NCBI RefSeq assembly: GCF_002240355.1
Contig: NZ_CP016353.1
Coordinates: forward strand, 3,584,501 to 3,648,500
Length of the DNA stretch: 64,000 bases
DNA from: Prauserella marina
Lineage (GTDB): Bacteria > Actinomycetota > Actinomycetes > Mycobacteriales > Pseudonocardiaceae
Reading direction: 5' to 3'
Shown here: piece by piece, positions 17,339 through 25,757 of the stretch
Position numbering within the stretch: position 1 is the first letter of the stretch
How the letters are laid out: each line of letters begins with the position of its first letter
Made by a program: the position numbers and the translations under genes
Notes under the pieces: model-generated
Seen by the model: the letters and a program-made list of their open reading frames with translations, nothing else
Told to the model about the DNA's origin: nothing
Databases searched by the model: none

Positions 17339-18342
17339 GTGATCTGAACCCGTTGCTCGCCATCGCGATCACGATCGGCATCATCGTGCTCAGCGCGTTC
17401 TTCGTCGCGGTCGAGTTCTCCCTCGTCGCGGCACGCAAGTACCGGCTTGAGGACGCGGCTGGCCGCAGTGCCTCGGCACGAGCGGCGCTCAAGAGCGCGC
17501 GCGAACTGTCGTTGCTGCTTGCCGGTTCCCAGCTCGGCATCACCCTGTGCACGCTGGCACTCGGTGCGGTGACCAAACCGGCGGTGCATCACATGCTGAC
17601 GCCGCTCATGAGTGACCTTGGGCTGCCGCTCGCGGCGGCCGACGTCATCGCGTTCATACTCGCGCTCGTCGTCGTCACGTTCCTGCACCTCGTGGTCGGC
17701 GAGATGGCCCCGAAGTCGTGGGCGATCGCGCATCCGGAGAAGTCGGCGACATTGCTGGCGATTCCGATGCGCGGCTTCATGTGGTTCACGAGGCCGATCC
17801 TGGTCGCGCTCAACGGCGCGGCAAACTGGTGCCTGCACCGGCTCGGCGTCACCGCGGTGGACGAGGTCAGCGCGGGACACACTCCCGACGACCTCCGCCA
17901 GCTCGTCGAGCACTCCGCCGAGGCGGGTGCGCTGGACGCGCCACGGCACGGCCAGCTCGCCACCGCGCTGGATCTGCGGGTGCGGCCGCTGCGCGACATC
18001 ATGCGGCCGATCGCCGAGGTCAGTGCCGTGGCGGCGAGTGCTTCCGTCGCCGAGGTGCAGCGCGCCTCCCGCGACAGCGGGCACCTGCGGCTCGTCGTCC
18101 GGGGCGAGCGGGGAAGGCCGCTCGGTGTCGTGCACGTGCGGGACACGCTCACCCAGCCGGAGAGCACCACGGCAGGCGAACTGGTCCGGACCGCGCTGAC
18201 GTTGTCCGCCGACGCGCCCGCTTACACGGCGCTGGGCACGATGCGCGATCGCCGGAACCACTTCGCGCTGTTGGAGGAGGACGGCACGATCGTCGGGCTG
18301 CTCACTCTCCAGGACCTGCTGGACGAGCTGCTGGCTGGATAG
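17335..18342 (+). CDS. CNNM/HlyC-family membrane protein, short form
   Basis: 335-residue paralogue of the preceding protein, lacking the CorC_HlyC C-terminal domain. DUF21 membrane region: ILSAFFVAVEFSLVAARKYRLEDAAG, LLAGSQLGITLCTLALGA and VVGEMAPKSWAIAHPEKSA. Two degenerate CBS modules follow (about 215-335, ending FALLEEDGTIVGLLTLQDLLDELL). ATG overlaps the previous stop (ATGA). A long plus a short CNNM gene in tandem is the usual actinobacterial arrangement and suggests a heteromer; this is inference. Confidence 0.92.
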   Translation: MSDLNPLLAIAITIGIIVLSAFFVAVEFSLVAARKYRLEDAAGRSASARAALKSARELSLLLAGSQLGITLCTLALGAVTKPAVHHMLTPLMSDLGLPLAAADVIAFILALVVVTFLHLVVGEMAPKSWAIAHPEKSATLLAIPMRGFMWFTRPILVALNGAANWCLHRLGVTAVDEVSAGHTPDDLRQLVEHSAEAGALDAPRHGQLATALDLRVRPLRDIMRPIAEVSAVAASASVAEVQRASRDSGHLRLVVRGERGRPLGVVHVRDTLTQPESTTAGELVRTALTLSADAPAYTALGTMRDRRNHFALLEEDGTIVGLLTLQDLLDELLAG

Positions 18343-18361
18343 CCGGTCTCTCACCGAATCC

Positions 18362-18400
18362 AAGGCCCCGTGGCGTCCACTGTGGATGCCACGGGGCCTT
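18362..18400. terminator. Strong bidirectional terminator
   Basis: Hairpin of about 17 bp (one G-T wobble) with an ACTGT loop: AAGGCCCCGTGGC... pairs with ...GCCACGGGGCCTT. It lies between the convergent CNNM and HAD genes and serves both. Confidence 0.85.
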
Positions 18401-18413
18401 GTTCTGCCAGGAA

Positions 18414-19106
18414 TCAGAAGTGCCGCAACAGCTCGGGAAACGTGGTCAGTGTCAGGACACCGTCGTCGGCGGGGTCGAGTTCGCCGTGTTCGAGCACCCA
18501 GGTGTGCTCGTTCGGGATGAACACGGCGTTCATGCCGGCCTGCCTCGCCGGCAGGATGTCGGACTTCGGCGAATTGCCGATCATCCACGTCGTCTCGGGC
18601 ACCAGCGAGTTGCGCTCGGCGAGCCGCCAGTAGGTGTCGACGGTCTTCTCCGCGACGATGTGCACCTCGCGGAAATGCCTCGCGAGCCGGGACGCGGCGA
18701 TCTTGCGTTCCTGTTCCCCGGTGTCGCCCTTGGTCAGCAGCAACAGTTCATGCCGCTGCCCCAGCGCTTCCAGCGTCCGCGCGACGCCCGGCATCGGCTC
18801 CACCTTGCCCTCGACGAGCGCCGAGGCCAGCTCCTCAAGATGCCGCAGCTCGGCCGCCGAGGCCGGCCTGCTGTGCAAGGTGGCGAAGCAGTCCCCGAGA
18901 CTGCGCAGGAAGACGGTGCTGCCGTAGCCGTGCGCGGCCGAGTTGGCCCGCTCGATGTCGTCGAGCACGCCGCGGATCGCGGTCCGGTCCAGCGTGGGGT
19001 GCGCGACCCAGTCGAGGAATCCGTCGATGGCCCGCTCGAACAGGATGTTGTTCTCCCACAGGGTGTCATCGGCATCGAAGATGAGAACCTGCCGGTCATG
19101 TCGCAC
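18414..19106 (-). CDS. HAD-superfamily hydrolase
   Basis: 230-residue HAD phosphatase. The nucleophile motif is LIFDADDTLWENN (DxDxT), motif II is LLLTKGD, the lysine region lies in HFREVHIVAEKTVDTYW, and motif IV is WMIGNSPKSDILPARQAGM. The cap is mostly helical (C1). GTG at 19106 is chosen since AGGGGAAGG lies seven bases before; earlier in-frame starts exist. The substrate is unknown; it is related to YjjG/phosphoglycolate-phosphatase types. It is divergent from the SGNH hydrolase. Confidence 0.85.
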   Translation of the reverse strand: MRHDRQVLIFDADDTLWENNILFERAIDGFLDWVAHPTLDRTAIRGVLDDIERANSAAHGYGSTVFLRSLGDCFATLHSRPASAAELRHLEELASALVEGKVEPMPGVARTLEALGQRHELLLLTKGDTGEQERKIAASRLARHFREVHIVAEKTVDTYWRLAERNSLVPETTWMIGNSPKSDILPARQAGMNAVFIPNEHTWVLEHGELDPADDGVLTLTTFPELLRHF

Positions 19107-19181
19107 TCGTCGCACCTTCCCCTCGCGCCGGGCCAGCAGTGTAACCACGACTGCGGGCGGAGCCGCCACGCGTTTTTCCCC

Positions 19182-19187
19182 TAGAAT
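19182..19187 (+). promoter_or_regulatory. -10 box of a probably leaderless mRNA
   Basis: TAGAAT ends nine bases before the ATG at 19196. With the usual 6-8 nt to the start point, transcription would begin essentially at the start codon. No ribosome site is seen. Confidence 0.5.
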
Positions 19188-19195
19188 CGACGTCG

Positions 19196-20275
19196 ATGGC
19201 CAGATCTCGCTGGTGGCTCGGTGCGTTCGCGCTCGTCGGTGTCGCCCTCCTCGTCGGAGTTTTCGTTCTCATCGGACAGGACCGAACGCCTCCCGACCGC
19301 CCAGGCCCACCAGGGCGGGGTCCGCTGACCGTCGTCACCATCGGTGACAGCACGTTGTCCGGCGAGGGTGCCGGAGACTACACGGCCGACACCAACGGCA
19401 AGGACGGCAACTGGTGCCACCGCTCCCCCAACGCGGCGGTGAACAAGATCGAACTGCCAGGGGTCACCAAGGCGGTCAATCTCGCGTGCTCGGGGGCACC
19501 CGCAGGACAGATCGGGCTCGGCACCGTCAAGCAGTGGACGGAACCCTCACAGGCTCAGCAACTCGCGACGCTGGTCAAGGACCACAGGGTCACCGCCATC
19601 GTGGTGGCGGTGGGAGCCAACGACGATCCGCACTTCTCCCGGCTCATCTCCGAGTGCTTCACCTCGTGGTTCATGGACGACGGAAACCCGTGCAGCGAGA
19701 AGATCAAGGACGACTGGCAGTCCAGGATCGACGCCATGGTCCCGAAAGTGGTCTCCGCGCTCCGCGACATCAAGAAGGTGCTGCGAACGGCGGGTTACTC
19801 GGCCGAGGACTACCAGCTCGTGCTCCAGTCCTACGCGGCGCCGATCAGCCCGGACATCCCCGAGGACCTGCGCAATCTCAACGGCTGCCCGTTTCGCACC
19901 GACGACCTTCGCTGGGTGAAGGAAACCGGGGCCGCCGACCTCACCGAGGGCCTGCGCTCAGCCGCCGAGCAGGCGGACGTGCGCTTCCTCGACCTTTCCC
20001 GCTCGGGCGAGGGGCACGAGGCGTGCTCGGGCGGAGCCGACCCGAGCACCGAATGGTTCACCAGGTTCACGGTGGAATGGAACGACCTCACCGACGCCGA
20101 CAGGTTCAGCCACGCGATCCAGGAATCCTTTCACCCCAACGCTGAAGGCCACGCCCAGCTCGCCCGCTGCCTGAGCGAGTTCCTCGGCACCAGCGAGCGT
20201 TCGGCGGCGTGCCTCAAGGGCGAGGACGGCAATCTGCACGCGGCGCCGTCGGTGCTGGCGCAGAACGACCGCTGA
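19196..20275 (+). CDS. SGNH/GDSL-type hydrolase, membrane-anchored
   Basis: 359 residues: an N-terminal membrane anchor (about 5-26), a proline-rich linker, then an extracytoplasmic SGNH hydrolase domain. Block I is VTIGDSTLSGEGAGDY (catalytic Ser), with WCHRSPNAAVNKI following as in actinobacterial lipase/esterase members. Block III is VVAVGANDDPHFS (Asn) and the catalytic histidine is in SFHPNAEGHAQLARCL. Several cysteines suggest disulfides. Likely an esterase acting on cell-envelope or extracellular substrates; precise substrate unknown. Confidence 0.85.
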   Translation: MARSRWWLGAFALVGVALLVGVFVLIGQDRTPPDRPGPPGRGPLTVVTIGDSTLSGEGAGDYTADTNGKDGNWCHRSPNAAVNKIELPGVTKAVNLACSGAPAGQIGLGTVKQWTEPSQAQQLATLVKDHRVTAIVVAVGANDDPHFSRLISECFTSWFMDDGNPCSEKIKDDWQSRIDAMVPKVVSALRDIKKVLRTAGYSAEDYQLVLQSYAAPISPDIPEDLRNLNGCPFRTDDLRWVKETGAADLTEGLRSAAEQADVRFLDLSRSGEGHEACSGGADPSTEWFTRFTVEWNDLTDADRFSHAIQESFHPNAEGHAQLARCLSEFLGTSERSAACLKGEDGNLHAAPSVLAQNDR

Positions 20276-20287
20276 GCCACGGCCGCG

Positions 20288-20587
20288 TCACAGGTCGAGC
20301 GCCGCCCGCAATGCGCTGTCGATCTGTTCCTGCACGTCGTCGCCGATCTCGGCGATGCGCTGATCCAGCCACGGCCGGTAGACCCGGGTCAGGTTGAGGG
20401 TGGAAATCCAGAACCGGGCGTCGACGGCGACACCGAGAATGTCCTGTGGGTCCTTCTCCAGCAGTTCGGTTCCCAGCAGCCACGGGCGTTCCGATTCGTT
20501 GACGCCGTCGGAGGACAGCAGAAGAACCGCGCGTGACCTGGCTTGCTCTGTCGGAGGGTGGTAAGTCCAGACTTCACCCCTGCGCAC
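20288..20587 (-). CDS. MazF/PemK-like toxin of a type II toxin-antitoxin pair
   Basis: 99 residues beginning MRRGEVWTYHPP, the RGxVW opening of MazF/PemK RNases, followed by the SRAVLLLSSDGVN strand. It is overlapped by 14 bp by the antitoxin gene upstream, the normal order. The middle (DARFWISTLNLTRVYRPWLDQRIAEIG) diverges from classic MazF, so target specificity or activity cannot be predicted. Assignment rests on the N-terminal motif and context. Confidence 0.75.
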   Translation of the reverse strand: MRRGEVWTYHPPTEQARSRAVLLLSSDGVNESERPWLLGTELLEKDPQDILGVAVDARFWISTLNLTRVYRPWLDQRIAEIGDDVQEQIDSALRAALDL

Positions 20588-20807
20588 GCAGGTCCTCCAG
20601 CGCGGCCGCTATCTCGGATTCGTCGGCCGCGGCGGCCGTTTCGGCGGTCTGGGGGCGTGCGGGCTTGTGGTAGCCGGTACGAACGGCTTCCCTGCGGGCC
20701 GCCTTGGACAGCCACGACGAGACCGACACCCCGTGTGCCTTCGCGGCGCGCTCGGCGAACTCCAGCGCGCCTTCGTCGAGTGACAAAGTCACCTTACGTG
20801 TTGCCAT
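20574..20807 (-). CDS. Ribbon-helix-helix antitoxin
   Basis: 77 residues starting MATRKVTLSLDEGALEFAERAAKAHGVSVSSWLSKAARREA: a beta strand plus two helices, the MetJ/Arc/CopG DNA-binding fold. The acidic, flexible C-terminus (AAADESEIAAALEDLRAQG) would wrap the toxin. The start codon lies within a 14-bp palindrome that also forms the -10 box, pointing to autorepression. An upstream in-frame start at 20828 would add seven residues but sits in the Lrp 3' end. Confidence 0.82.
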   Translation of the reverse strand: MATRKVTLSLDEGALEFAERAAKAHGVSVSSWLSKAARREAVRTGYHKPARPQTAETAAAADESEIAAALEDLRAQG

Positions 20808-20820
20808 ACGATTTATCGTA
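20807..20820 (-). promoter_or_regulatory. Self-operator/-10 of the toxin-antitoxin operon
   Basis: Perfect palindrome TACGAT-AA-ATCGTA (minus-strand reading). Its first half, TACGAT, is a good -10 box seven bases before the antitoxin ATG, so the mRNA would be leaderless and repressor binding would block both promoter and start codon. Confidence 0.65.
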
Positions 20821-20824
20821 CCTC

Positions 20825-21280
20825 TCACAAGGTGGGAGAGCGCCCCTCGAACGGTGTCGAGAGCACCACGGTCGTCCGCGTCGAGACCTTCGCCGACTCC
20901 CTGATGCGGCGCAGCAGGTCCTCCAGCCCCAGCGGGGAGGCGACTCGCACCAGCAGGATGTAGGACTCGTCGCCCGCCACCGAGTAGCAGGACTCGATCT
21001 CGGTGATGTGTTCGAGCCGCTGCGGATAGTCGTCGGGCGCGGCGGGATCGTTGGGGGTGAGCGAGATCAGCGCCGTCAGCGGGAGCCCGATCTGCTCGCC
21101 GTCGAGTTTCGCCGTGTAACCACGGATGACGCCCCGCTGCTCCAGGCGCCTGACCCGCTGATGCACGGCCGATACCGAGAGCCCGACGCGTTCGGCCAGG
21201 TCGGTGAAGCTTCGCCTGCCGTCGGCGGCCAGCTCCCGCACGATCGCCTGGTCGAGCGGCTCCAGTCCGGGGTTGGTCAT
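20825..21280 (-). CDS. Lrp/AsnC-family transcriptional regulator
   Basis: 151 residues: N-terminal winged HTH (LDQAIVRELAADGRRSFTDLAERVGLSVSAVHQRVRRLEQRGVIRGYTA) and C-terminal RAM/effector domain with the Gly-containing SVAGDESYILLVRVASPLGLEDLL. Usually binds amino acids. Its ATG overlaps the stop of the M24 peptidase gene (4 bp), so it may respond to amino acids or dipeptides linked to that enzyme. The toxin-antitoxin promoter is embedded at its 3' end. Confidence 0.92.
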   Translation of the reverse strand: MTNPGLEPLDQAIVRELAADGRRSFTDLAERVGLSVSAVHQRVRRLEQRGVIRGYTAKLDGEQIGLPLTALISLTPNDPAAPDDYPQRLEHITEIESCYSVAGDESYILLVRVASPLGLEDLLRRIRESAKVSTRTTVVLSTPFEGRSPTL

Positions 21281-22428
21281 GAGCCGAGCACGACCAGTTC
21301 GTGCGGCCGGTTGTTCAGCGGCTCCATCCCGTCGGAGGTGACCACCACGATGTCCTCGATCCGGGCACCCCAGCGGCCGGGCTGGTAGATGCCAGGCTCG
21401 ACGCTGAACGCCATGCCGGGTTCGAGCACGAGGTCGTTGCCGCCGACGATGTAGGGCTCCTCGTGCACGTCGAGCCCGATGCCATGGCCGGTGCGGTGGA
21501 TGAAGTACTCCCCGAAACCCGCCTCGGCGATGATGGTCCTCGCCGCCGCGTCGATGTCCTGCGCGGTGGCACCGGGCCGCACGGCCTCGACCGCCGCCCG
21601 CTGCGCGCGCCGCAGCACCTCGTAGGTCCCGGCGACATCGGCGTCCCTCGGCTGCCCCACCGCGTAGGTGCGGGTCGAGTCGGAGTTGTAGCCCTCGGCG
21701 ATCGGGCCTCCGATGTCGATGACGACGACGTCACCGTTCTCGATGACCCTGCCGGAGACGTCGTGGTGCGGGCTCGCGCCGTTGGGCCCCGAGCCGACGA
21801 TGACGAACTCGGCCTCGGTGTGCCCCTCCGCGACGATGGCGGCGGCGATGTCGGCGCCCACCTCGGCCTCCGTTCGGCCTGGCCGCAGCCACTCGCCCAT
21901 CCTGGCGTGCACCCTGTCGATGGCCGCTCCCGCCGTGCGCAGCGCGGCGATCTCGGCCGCGTCCTTGCGCATGCGCAGCTCACGGATCACCGGTCCGGCC
22001 AGCGTCTGCTCGGCCGAGCCGATCGCGTCCCTCAGCCCGAGCACGTGCAGCGCGGCCATGGTGTCGCTGACGGCGACCCTGCCCGGCTTGCCGAGCCTTC
22101 CGGCGACCAGCGCGTAGGGATCGTCACCGTCGACCCAGGTGAGCACGTCGACGCCGAGGTCGTCGGTCGGCACGTCGGTGTAGCCGGGAGCCTCCAGTTT
22201 GGGCAGGACGAGCGCCGGTGCCGCGCCGGAGGCGGGGACCACGAGCGCGGTCAGCCGTTCGAAGGAGCCGACGGCCTGGCCGATGAGGTACCGCAGATCC
22301 GAGCCGGGGGCGATCAGGAGCGCGTCGGTACCGGCGTCGGACGCGGCGTCGCGGGCCCGGTCGAGGCGGGCCCGCAGGGCGGCGGCGTCGGGGGCGGGAG
22401 TGTGCAGGGATCGGCGCGACATGACCAT
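21277..22428 (-). CDS. M24-family metallopeptidase (Xaa-Pro aminopeptidase/dipeptidase)
   Basis: 383 residues, PepQ/PepE type (Rv2089c position in mycobacterial synteny). A creatinase-like N-terminal domain (1-150) precedes the pita-bread catalytic domain. Metal ligands: Asp in VVVIDIGGPIAEGYNSDSTRTY, His in HRTGHGIGLDVHEEPYI, and Glu in FSVEPGIYQ and ARIEDIVVV. It cleaves the bond before proline in short peptides, in the cytoplasm. The ATG could also be the one at 22422. Operon on the minus strand: methyltransferase, this gene, Lrp. Confidence 0.92.
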   Translation of the reverse strand: MVMSRRSLHTPAPDAAALRARLDRARDAASDAGTDALLIAPGSDLRYLIGQAVGSFERLTALVVPASGAAPALVLPKLEAPGYTDVPTDDLGVDVLTWVDGDDPYALVAGRLGKPGRVAVSDTMAALHVLGLRDAIGSAEQTLAGPVIRELRMRKDAAEIAALRTAGAAIDRVHARMGEWLRPGRTEAEVGADIAAAIVAEGHTEAEFVIVGSGPNGASPHHDVSGRVIENGDVVVIDIGGPIAEGYNSDSTRTYAVGQPRDADVAGTYEVLRRAQRAAVEAVRPGATAQDIDAAARTIIAEAGFGEYFIHRTGHGIGLDVHEEPYIVGGNDLVLEPGMAFSVEPGIYQPGRWGARIEDIVVVTSDGMEPLNNRPHELVVLGS

Positions 22429-22432
22429 GAGC

Positions 22433-23098
22433 CTAGCCGGGAGCGCCTCCCTCGCGGGCGGAGGCAGGCCGGGCCACGCCGAGCACGCGCGGCGCCACGA
22501 CCGATATTTTCGCGCCGTAGGGGAAGATCAGCTCACGCCACCTCACCGGCAGCCAGCCCGCGGCCCGCATGGTGGCGAGCGGGTCCCTGTTGGGGTGGCA
22601 GCCGCCCATCAACCGGGGCCACACCAGATCGGCCGCGTCCTGGATCAGCGCCCGCACGCGCTGAGGCGACCGCACGTGCTCGTAGAACCGCAACTCCCCG
22701 CCTGGCGCGAGGATTCTGGCGAACTCGGCGAGCGCGGCGACCGGATCGGCGACCGAGCACAGCACCCCGGAGACGACGACGGCGTCGGCCGAACCGTCCT
22801 CGAACGGAAGCCGGTCGGCGGTCGCCGCGACGACCGACACCGGAACCGGAACCGGCGCGGATGCCACCACTCGCCGTGCCTCCGAGCGCAGGGAGGGCTC
22901 CGGTTCGACCGCGGCCACCCCGGTGACCTCGTCCGGGTAATACGCGAAGTTGAGGCCCGTGCCCGCGCCGACCTCCACGACGGAGCCGGTGAGCCCGGCG
23001 AGCAGCTCACGACGCAACTCCGCCTGGCCTCTGGCCTCGTTGCGGTCCCCGATTCGCTGAAACAGTCTCGCGAAGAACGGGTTCTGAAAGGGCGCCAC
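22433..23098 (-). CDS. Class I SAM-dependent methyltransferase
   Basis: 221 residues from the GTG at 23098. Motif I is VVEVGAGTGLNFAYYPDEV, the acidic end of strand 2 is AVEPEPSLRSEARR, then DRLPFEDGSADAVVVSGVLCSV and LRFYEHVRSPQRV. The layout is that of UbiE/METTL7-like methyltransferases. The substrate is unknown. Four bases separate it from the M24 gene; it is divergent from the exonuclease with only 25 bp between starts. Confidence 0.86.
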   Translation of the reverse strand: MAPFQNPFFARLFQRIGDRNEARGQAELRRELLAGLTGSVVEVGAGTGLNFAYYPDEVTGVAAVEPEPSLRSEARRVVASAPVPVPVSVVAATADRLPFEDGSADAVVVSGVLCSVADPVAALAEFARILAPGGELRFYEHVRSPQRVRALIQDAADLVWPRLMGGCHPNRDPLATMRAAGWLPVRWRELIFPYGAKISVVAPRVLGVARPASAREGGAPG

Positions 23099-23123
23099 GG
23101 ACCGAGCATGGCAGGCTGGGCGG

Positions 23124-24071
23124 GTGACCACCGCACCCTTGGCGCTACTCGACGCCGCGAGCCTGTACTTCCGCTCGTACTTCGCGCTGCCGGACTCCCT
23201 CACCGCGCCGGACGGCACCCCGGTCAACGCCGTCCGCGGGTTCACCGACACCATCGCCAGGATCATCACCGATCGCGGACCTGGCAGGCTCGTGGCCTGC
23301 CTCGACGCGGACTGGCGGCCACAGTTCCGGGTCGACGCCCTGCCCAGCTACAAGGCGCACAGGGTGGTGGAAACGGCCCCTTCCGATGGCGTCGATGTCG
23401 AAGAGGTGCCGGACACGCTGACGCCGCAGATCCCGATCATCCTTGAGGTGCTTGAGGCGGCCGGCCTCGCGACCGCGCTGGCGAGGGGCTTCGAGGCCGA
23501 CGACGTTATCGGCACCCTCACGATCAGGGAGAAGACCGACCCCGTCGAGATCATCACCGGCGACCGCGACCTGTTCCAGCTCGTGCGCACCGAACCGACC
23601 CCGGCCTCGGTCATCTACGTCGGCAAGGGCTGGGCCAAGGCCGAGGTGCTCGGACCGGCAGAGGTGGCCGCGAAGTACGGCATCCCGGTGACGGCGGCGG
23701 GCCCCGGCTACGCCGACATGTCCATGCTGCGCGGCGACCCTTCCGACGGCCTGCCTGGAGTCGCCGGCATCGGGGAGAAGACCGCGGCGAAGCTGATCAC
23801 CCAGTTCGGCTCGCTGGAAACACTCGTAGCCGCGGCCGAGGCGGAAAGCACCGAGCTGCCGCTGAAGACCCGGACCCGGCTCAACGAGGCGGCCGACTAC
23901 CTCGCCGTGGCGCCGACCGTCGTCAGGGTGGCTCCCGACGCGCCGGTCGAGTTCTCTGGCGACGACCGGCTGTCGCCGTCGGCAGCCGACCCGGACCGGC
24001 TCACCGAACTCGCCCGGCGCTGGAACCTCGGCGGTTCGGTGCCGAGGCTGCTCACGGCGTTGGGCCACTGA
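23124..24071 (+). CDS. 5'-3' exonuclease (Pol I N-domain-like flap nuclease)
   Basis: Stand-alone 315-residue FEN/XNI-type nuclease (Rv2090 position). Metal site acidic residues appear in LACLDADWRPQFRVDALPSYKAHR, FEADDVIGTL and VEIITGDRDLFQLV. The helix-hairpin-helix DNA-binding motif is GLPGVAGIGEKTAAKLI. It removes RNA primers or 5' flaps in replication and repair. GTG start at 23124. Its last 20 bp overlap tail to tail with the DUF4333 lipoprotein gene. Confidence 0.93.
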   Translation: MTTAPLALLDAASLYFRSYFALPDSLTAPDGTPVNAVRGFTDTIARIITDRGPGRLVACLDADWRPQFRVDALPSYKAHRVVETAPSDGVDVEEVPDTLTPQIPIILEVLEAAGLATALARGFEADDVIGTLTIREKTDPVEIITGDRDLFQLVRTEPTPASVIYVGKGWAKAEVLGPAEVAAKYGIPVTAAGPGYADMSMLRGDPSDGLPGVAGIGEKTAAKLITQFGSLETLVAAAEAESTELPLKTRTRLNEAADYLAVAPTVVRVAPDAPVEFSGDDRLSPSAADPDRLTELARRWNLGGSVPRLLTALGH

Positions 24072-24492
24072 CCTCGGCTGGCTGGCCGACCTCGTACTGC
24101 CCTTCTTCGGTGTTGACGGCGATGGGCACGGGGACGTCCTGGCCCGCGATCCTGGCCGTGCAGTCGAACGTGGTGCCGACCTCGACGGGCTGGTCGGCGG
24201 GACAGGTGACGTCCTCGATGTCGGCGACGCGGTAACCGTCCTCCAGCACCTGAAGCACCGACGTGCGCATCGTTTCCGGATCGAAGACCCTGGTCACCGG
24301 TGCGACGCCGGTCTCGGTGCCGGAGGTGACGGCGGGCGCGCTCGTGCCGGAGGGTCTGCTCCCGGTGCTCTCCCGCGCACCCGTCCCAGCGTCCTCGCCG
24401 CTGCCGCCGCTGTCACCGCCACCGTTGTCACACGCGCCGAGCAGCAGGAATCCGCACGACACCGCTGCAACCAGCACACCACGTACCCGCAA
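24052..24492 (-). CDS. DUF4333-domain lipoprotein
   Basis: About 146 residues. Signal peptide with lipobox LLGAC, a Gly/Ser/Thr-rich linker (about 25-65), then a DUF4333 domain: SVLQVLEDGYRVADIEDVTCPADQPVEVGTTFDCTARIAGQ, with the two conserved cysteines. Exported and lipid-anchored; the function of DUF4333 is unknown. The start is uncertain: TTG 24492 gives a charged n-region, GTG 24477 is shorter. A longer paralogue lies at 25758-26534 with only the Eis-like gene between. Confidence 0.82.
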   Translation of the reverse strand: MRVRGVLVAAVSCGFLLLGACDNGGGDSGGSGEDAGTGARESTGSRPSGTSAPAVTSGTETGVAPVTRVFDPETMRTSVLQVLEDGYRVADIEDVTCPADQPVEVGTTFDCTARIAGQDVPVPIAVNTEEGQYEVGQPAEVSGPTP

Positions 24493-24526
24493 AACCGGAC
24501 ACCCCGAGAAGTTGATCGTCCACAGG

Positions 24527-25720
24527 TCAGAAGAACGTACCGCACCACGGTGTGGAGCGAGCACCGAACAGGTCGTCGGCGACCGCCACCGCGCCGGGAT
24601 CGCTCACCCTGATCCTGCCGGTCGCCGCAAGCGAGGAGGGAAGCCACGCGCCGAGGTAGGCCATGGCGAGCGTGTCGGCGCCCATCCGCAGCTGGGCGTC
24701 GCGCTCGGTCCGCGACACCTCGTCGGGCGTGATCAGATACCGGCCCGCGTTGTGAGGGAGGAACGGGTCGTCGACCTCGATGACGAGTGGCCCAGCTGCC
24801 CGCTCACGCGCCAGCAGCGCCGCCTCGACATCGACCAGGCGCACCCAGGTGTCGTCCTCGACCTCGGTCACCGTGCACATCCTCGGATCGGTGAACAGCA
24901 GTTCCACCGGCTCGGTGACCGGGCCGTAGCCGACCTGGATCTCGTCGACGAGATCGACTCCGAGCAGGAACCGCCACAGGCCCGCGAACGCCTCCGGTGT
25001 GCCGTAGTGCAGGTCGTCCACCTTCAGCGTGCCGTCGCTTCCCGGTGTCCTGACGACCCGGTACACGACGAAGCCGTCGATGCCGTCCGGGCCGTGGTGC
25101 ACGGCGGTCACGACCGGTTCCTCGCTTGCTCTGAGTCCCCGTTCGACGGCGTACCACCAGTGCTGGGGCCTGCTCATCATGCCGGGCCGCAACGGAAGTC
25201 CGGCGTAGCTGCCGGGCAGCCTGTTCAGCGCCGCGTCGATGTCTAGTAGTTCGATCTCCCCGCTCGTGGGAAGGTCCGATCGCAGCCGCGCGGCGAGGCG
25301 CCGCACCTTGTACGAGCGCATGAGGGTGCCGACGCCGTAACCGAACCGGCCGTAGATGACGCCCTCGCTGGCGTGCAGGGCGGCCGCGACTATCCCGCGC
25401 TCGGCGAAATCGGCGAACTGTGCCCGCATGAGGCTCGTCAGCACTCCACGGCGGGTGCGGTCGGCCCTGACCCCGACGCCGGTGACAGCGGCCAGCGGGA
25501 CGTCGGCACCACCCGGGACCCGAAGCAGCGCGTCGGTCGACTTCGCGGTGCCGATCAGGGCTTCGTCGAAGACCCCGAGAGTGCGCTCCGGCTGGTAACC
25601 CCGGTGGGTCGTCACCCACTCCTCGTCCTTCACCGGAGGCACGTGCAGGGAGGCACGGAACAACGTGTTCGCGGCGCGCAGTTCGTCGTCACGCAGTACG
25701 CGGGTCACAAGGTCGCTCAT
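24527..25720 (-). CDS. Eis-like GNAT N-acetyltransferase
   Basis: 397 residues, the size of enhanced-intracellular-survival (Eis) proteins: two GNAT domains and a C-terminal sterol-carrier-like domain. The acetyl-CoA loop is visible in GVGVRADRTRRGVLTSLMRAQF, followed by ALHASEGVIYGRFGYGVGTL, where a tyrosine acts as acid. The C-terminus is FFGARST-like DLFGARSTPWCGTFF; the terminal carboxylate is catalytic in Eis, and FF ends resemble the family. Eis enzymes acetylate amines at several positions, including aminoglycosides and lysines. ATG 25720 chosen; upstream in-frame codons are not protein-like. Confidence 0.9.
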   Translation of the reverse strand: MSDLVTRVLRDDELRAANTLFRASLHVPPVKDEEWVTTHRGYQPERTLGVFDEALIGTAKSTDALLRVPGGADVPLAAVTGVGVRADRTRRGVLTSLMRAQFADFAERGIVAAALHASEGVIYGRFGYGVGTLMRSYKVRRLAARLRSDLPTSGEIELLDIDAALNRLPGSYAGLPLRPGMMSRPQHWWYAVERGLRASEEPVVTAVHHGPDGIDGFVVYRVVRTPGSDGTLKVDDLHYGTPEAFAGLWRFLLGVDLVDEIQVGYGPVTEPVELLFTDPRMCTVTEVEDDTWVRLVDVEAALLARERAAGPLVIEVDDPFLPHNAGRYLITPDEVSRTERDAQLRMGADTLAMAYLGAWLPSSLAATGRIRVSDPGAVAVADDLFGARSTPWCGTFF

Positions 25721-25757
25721 GACAACGATGCTCGCCGGGTGAGGGCGCGTGTGCCAC

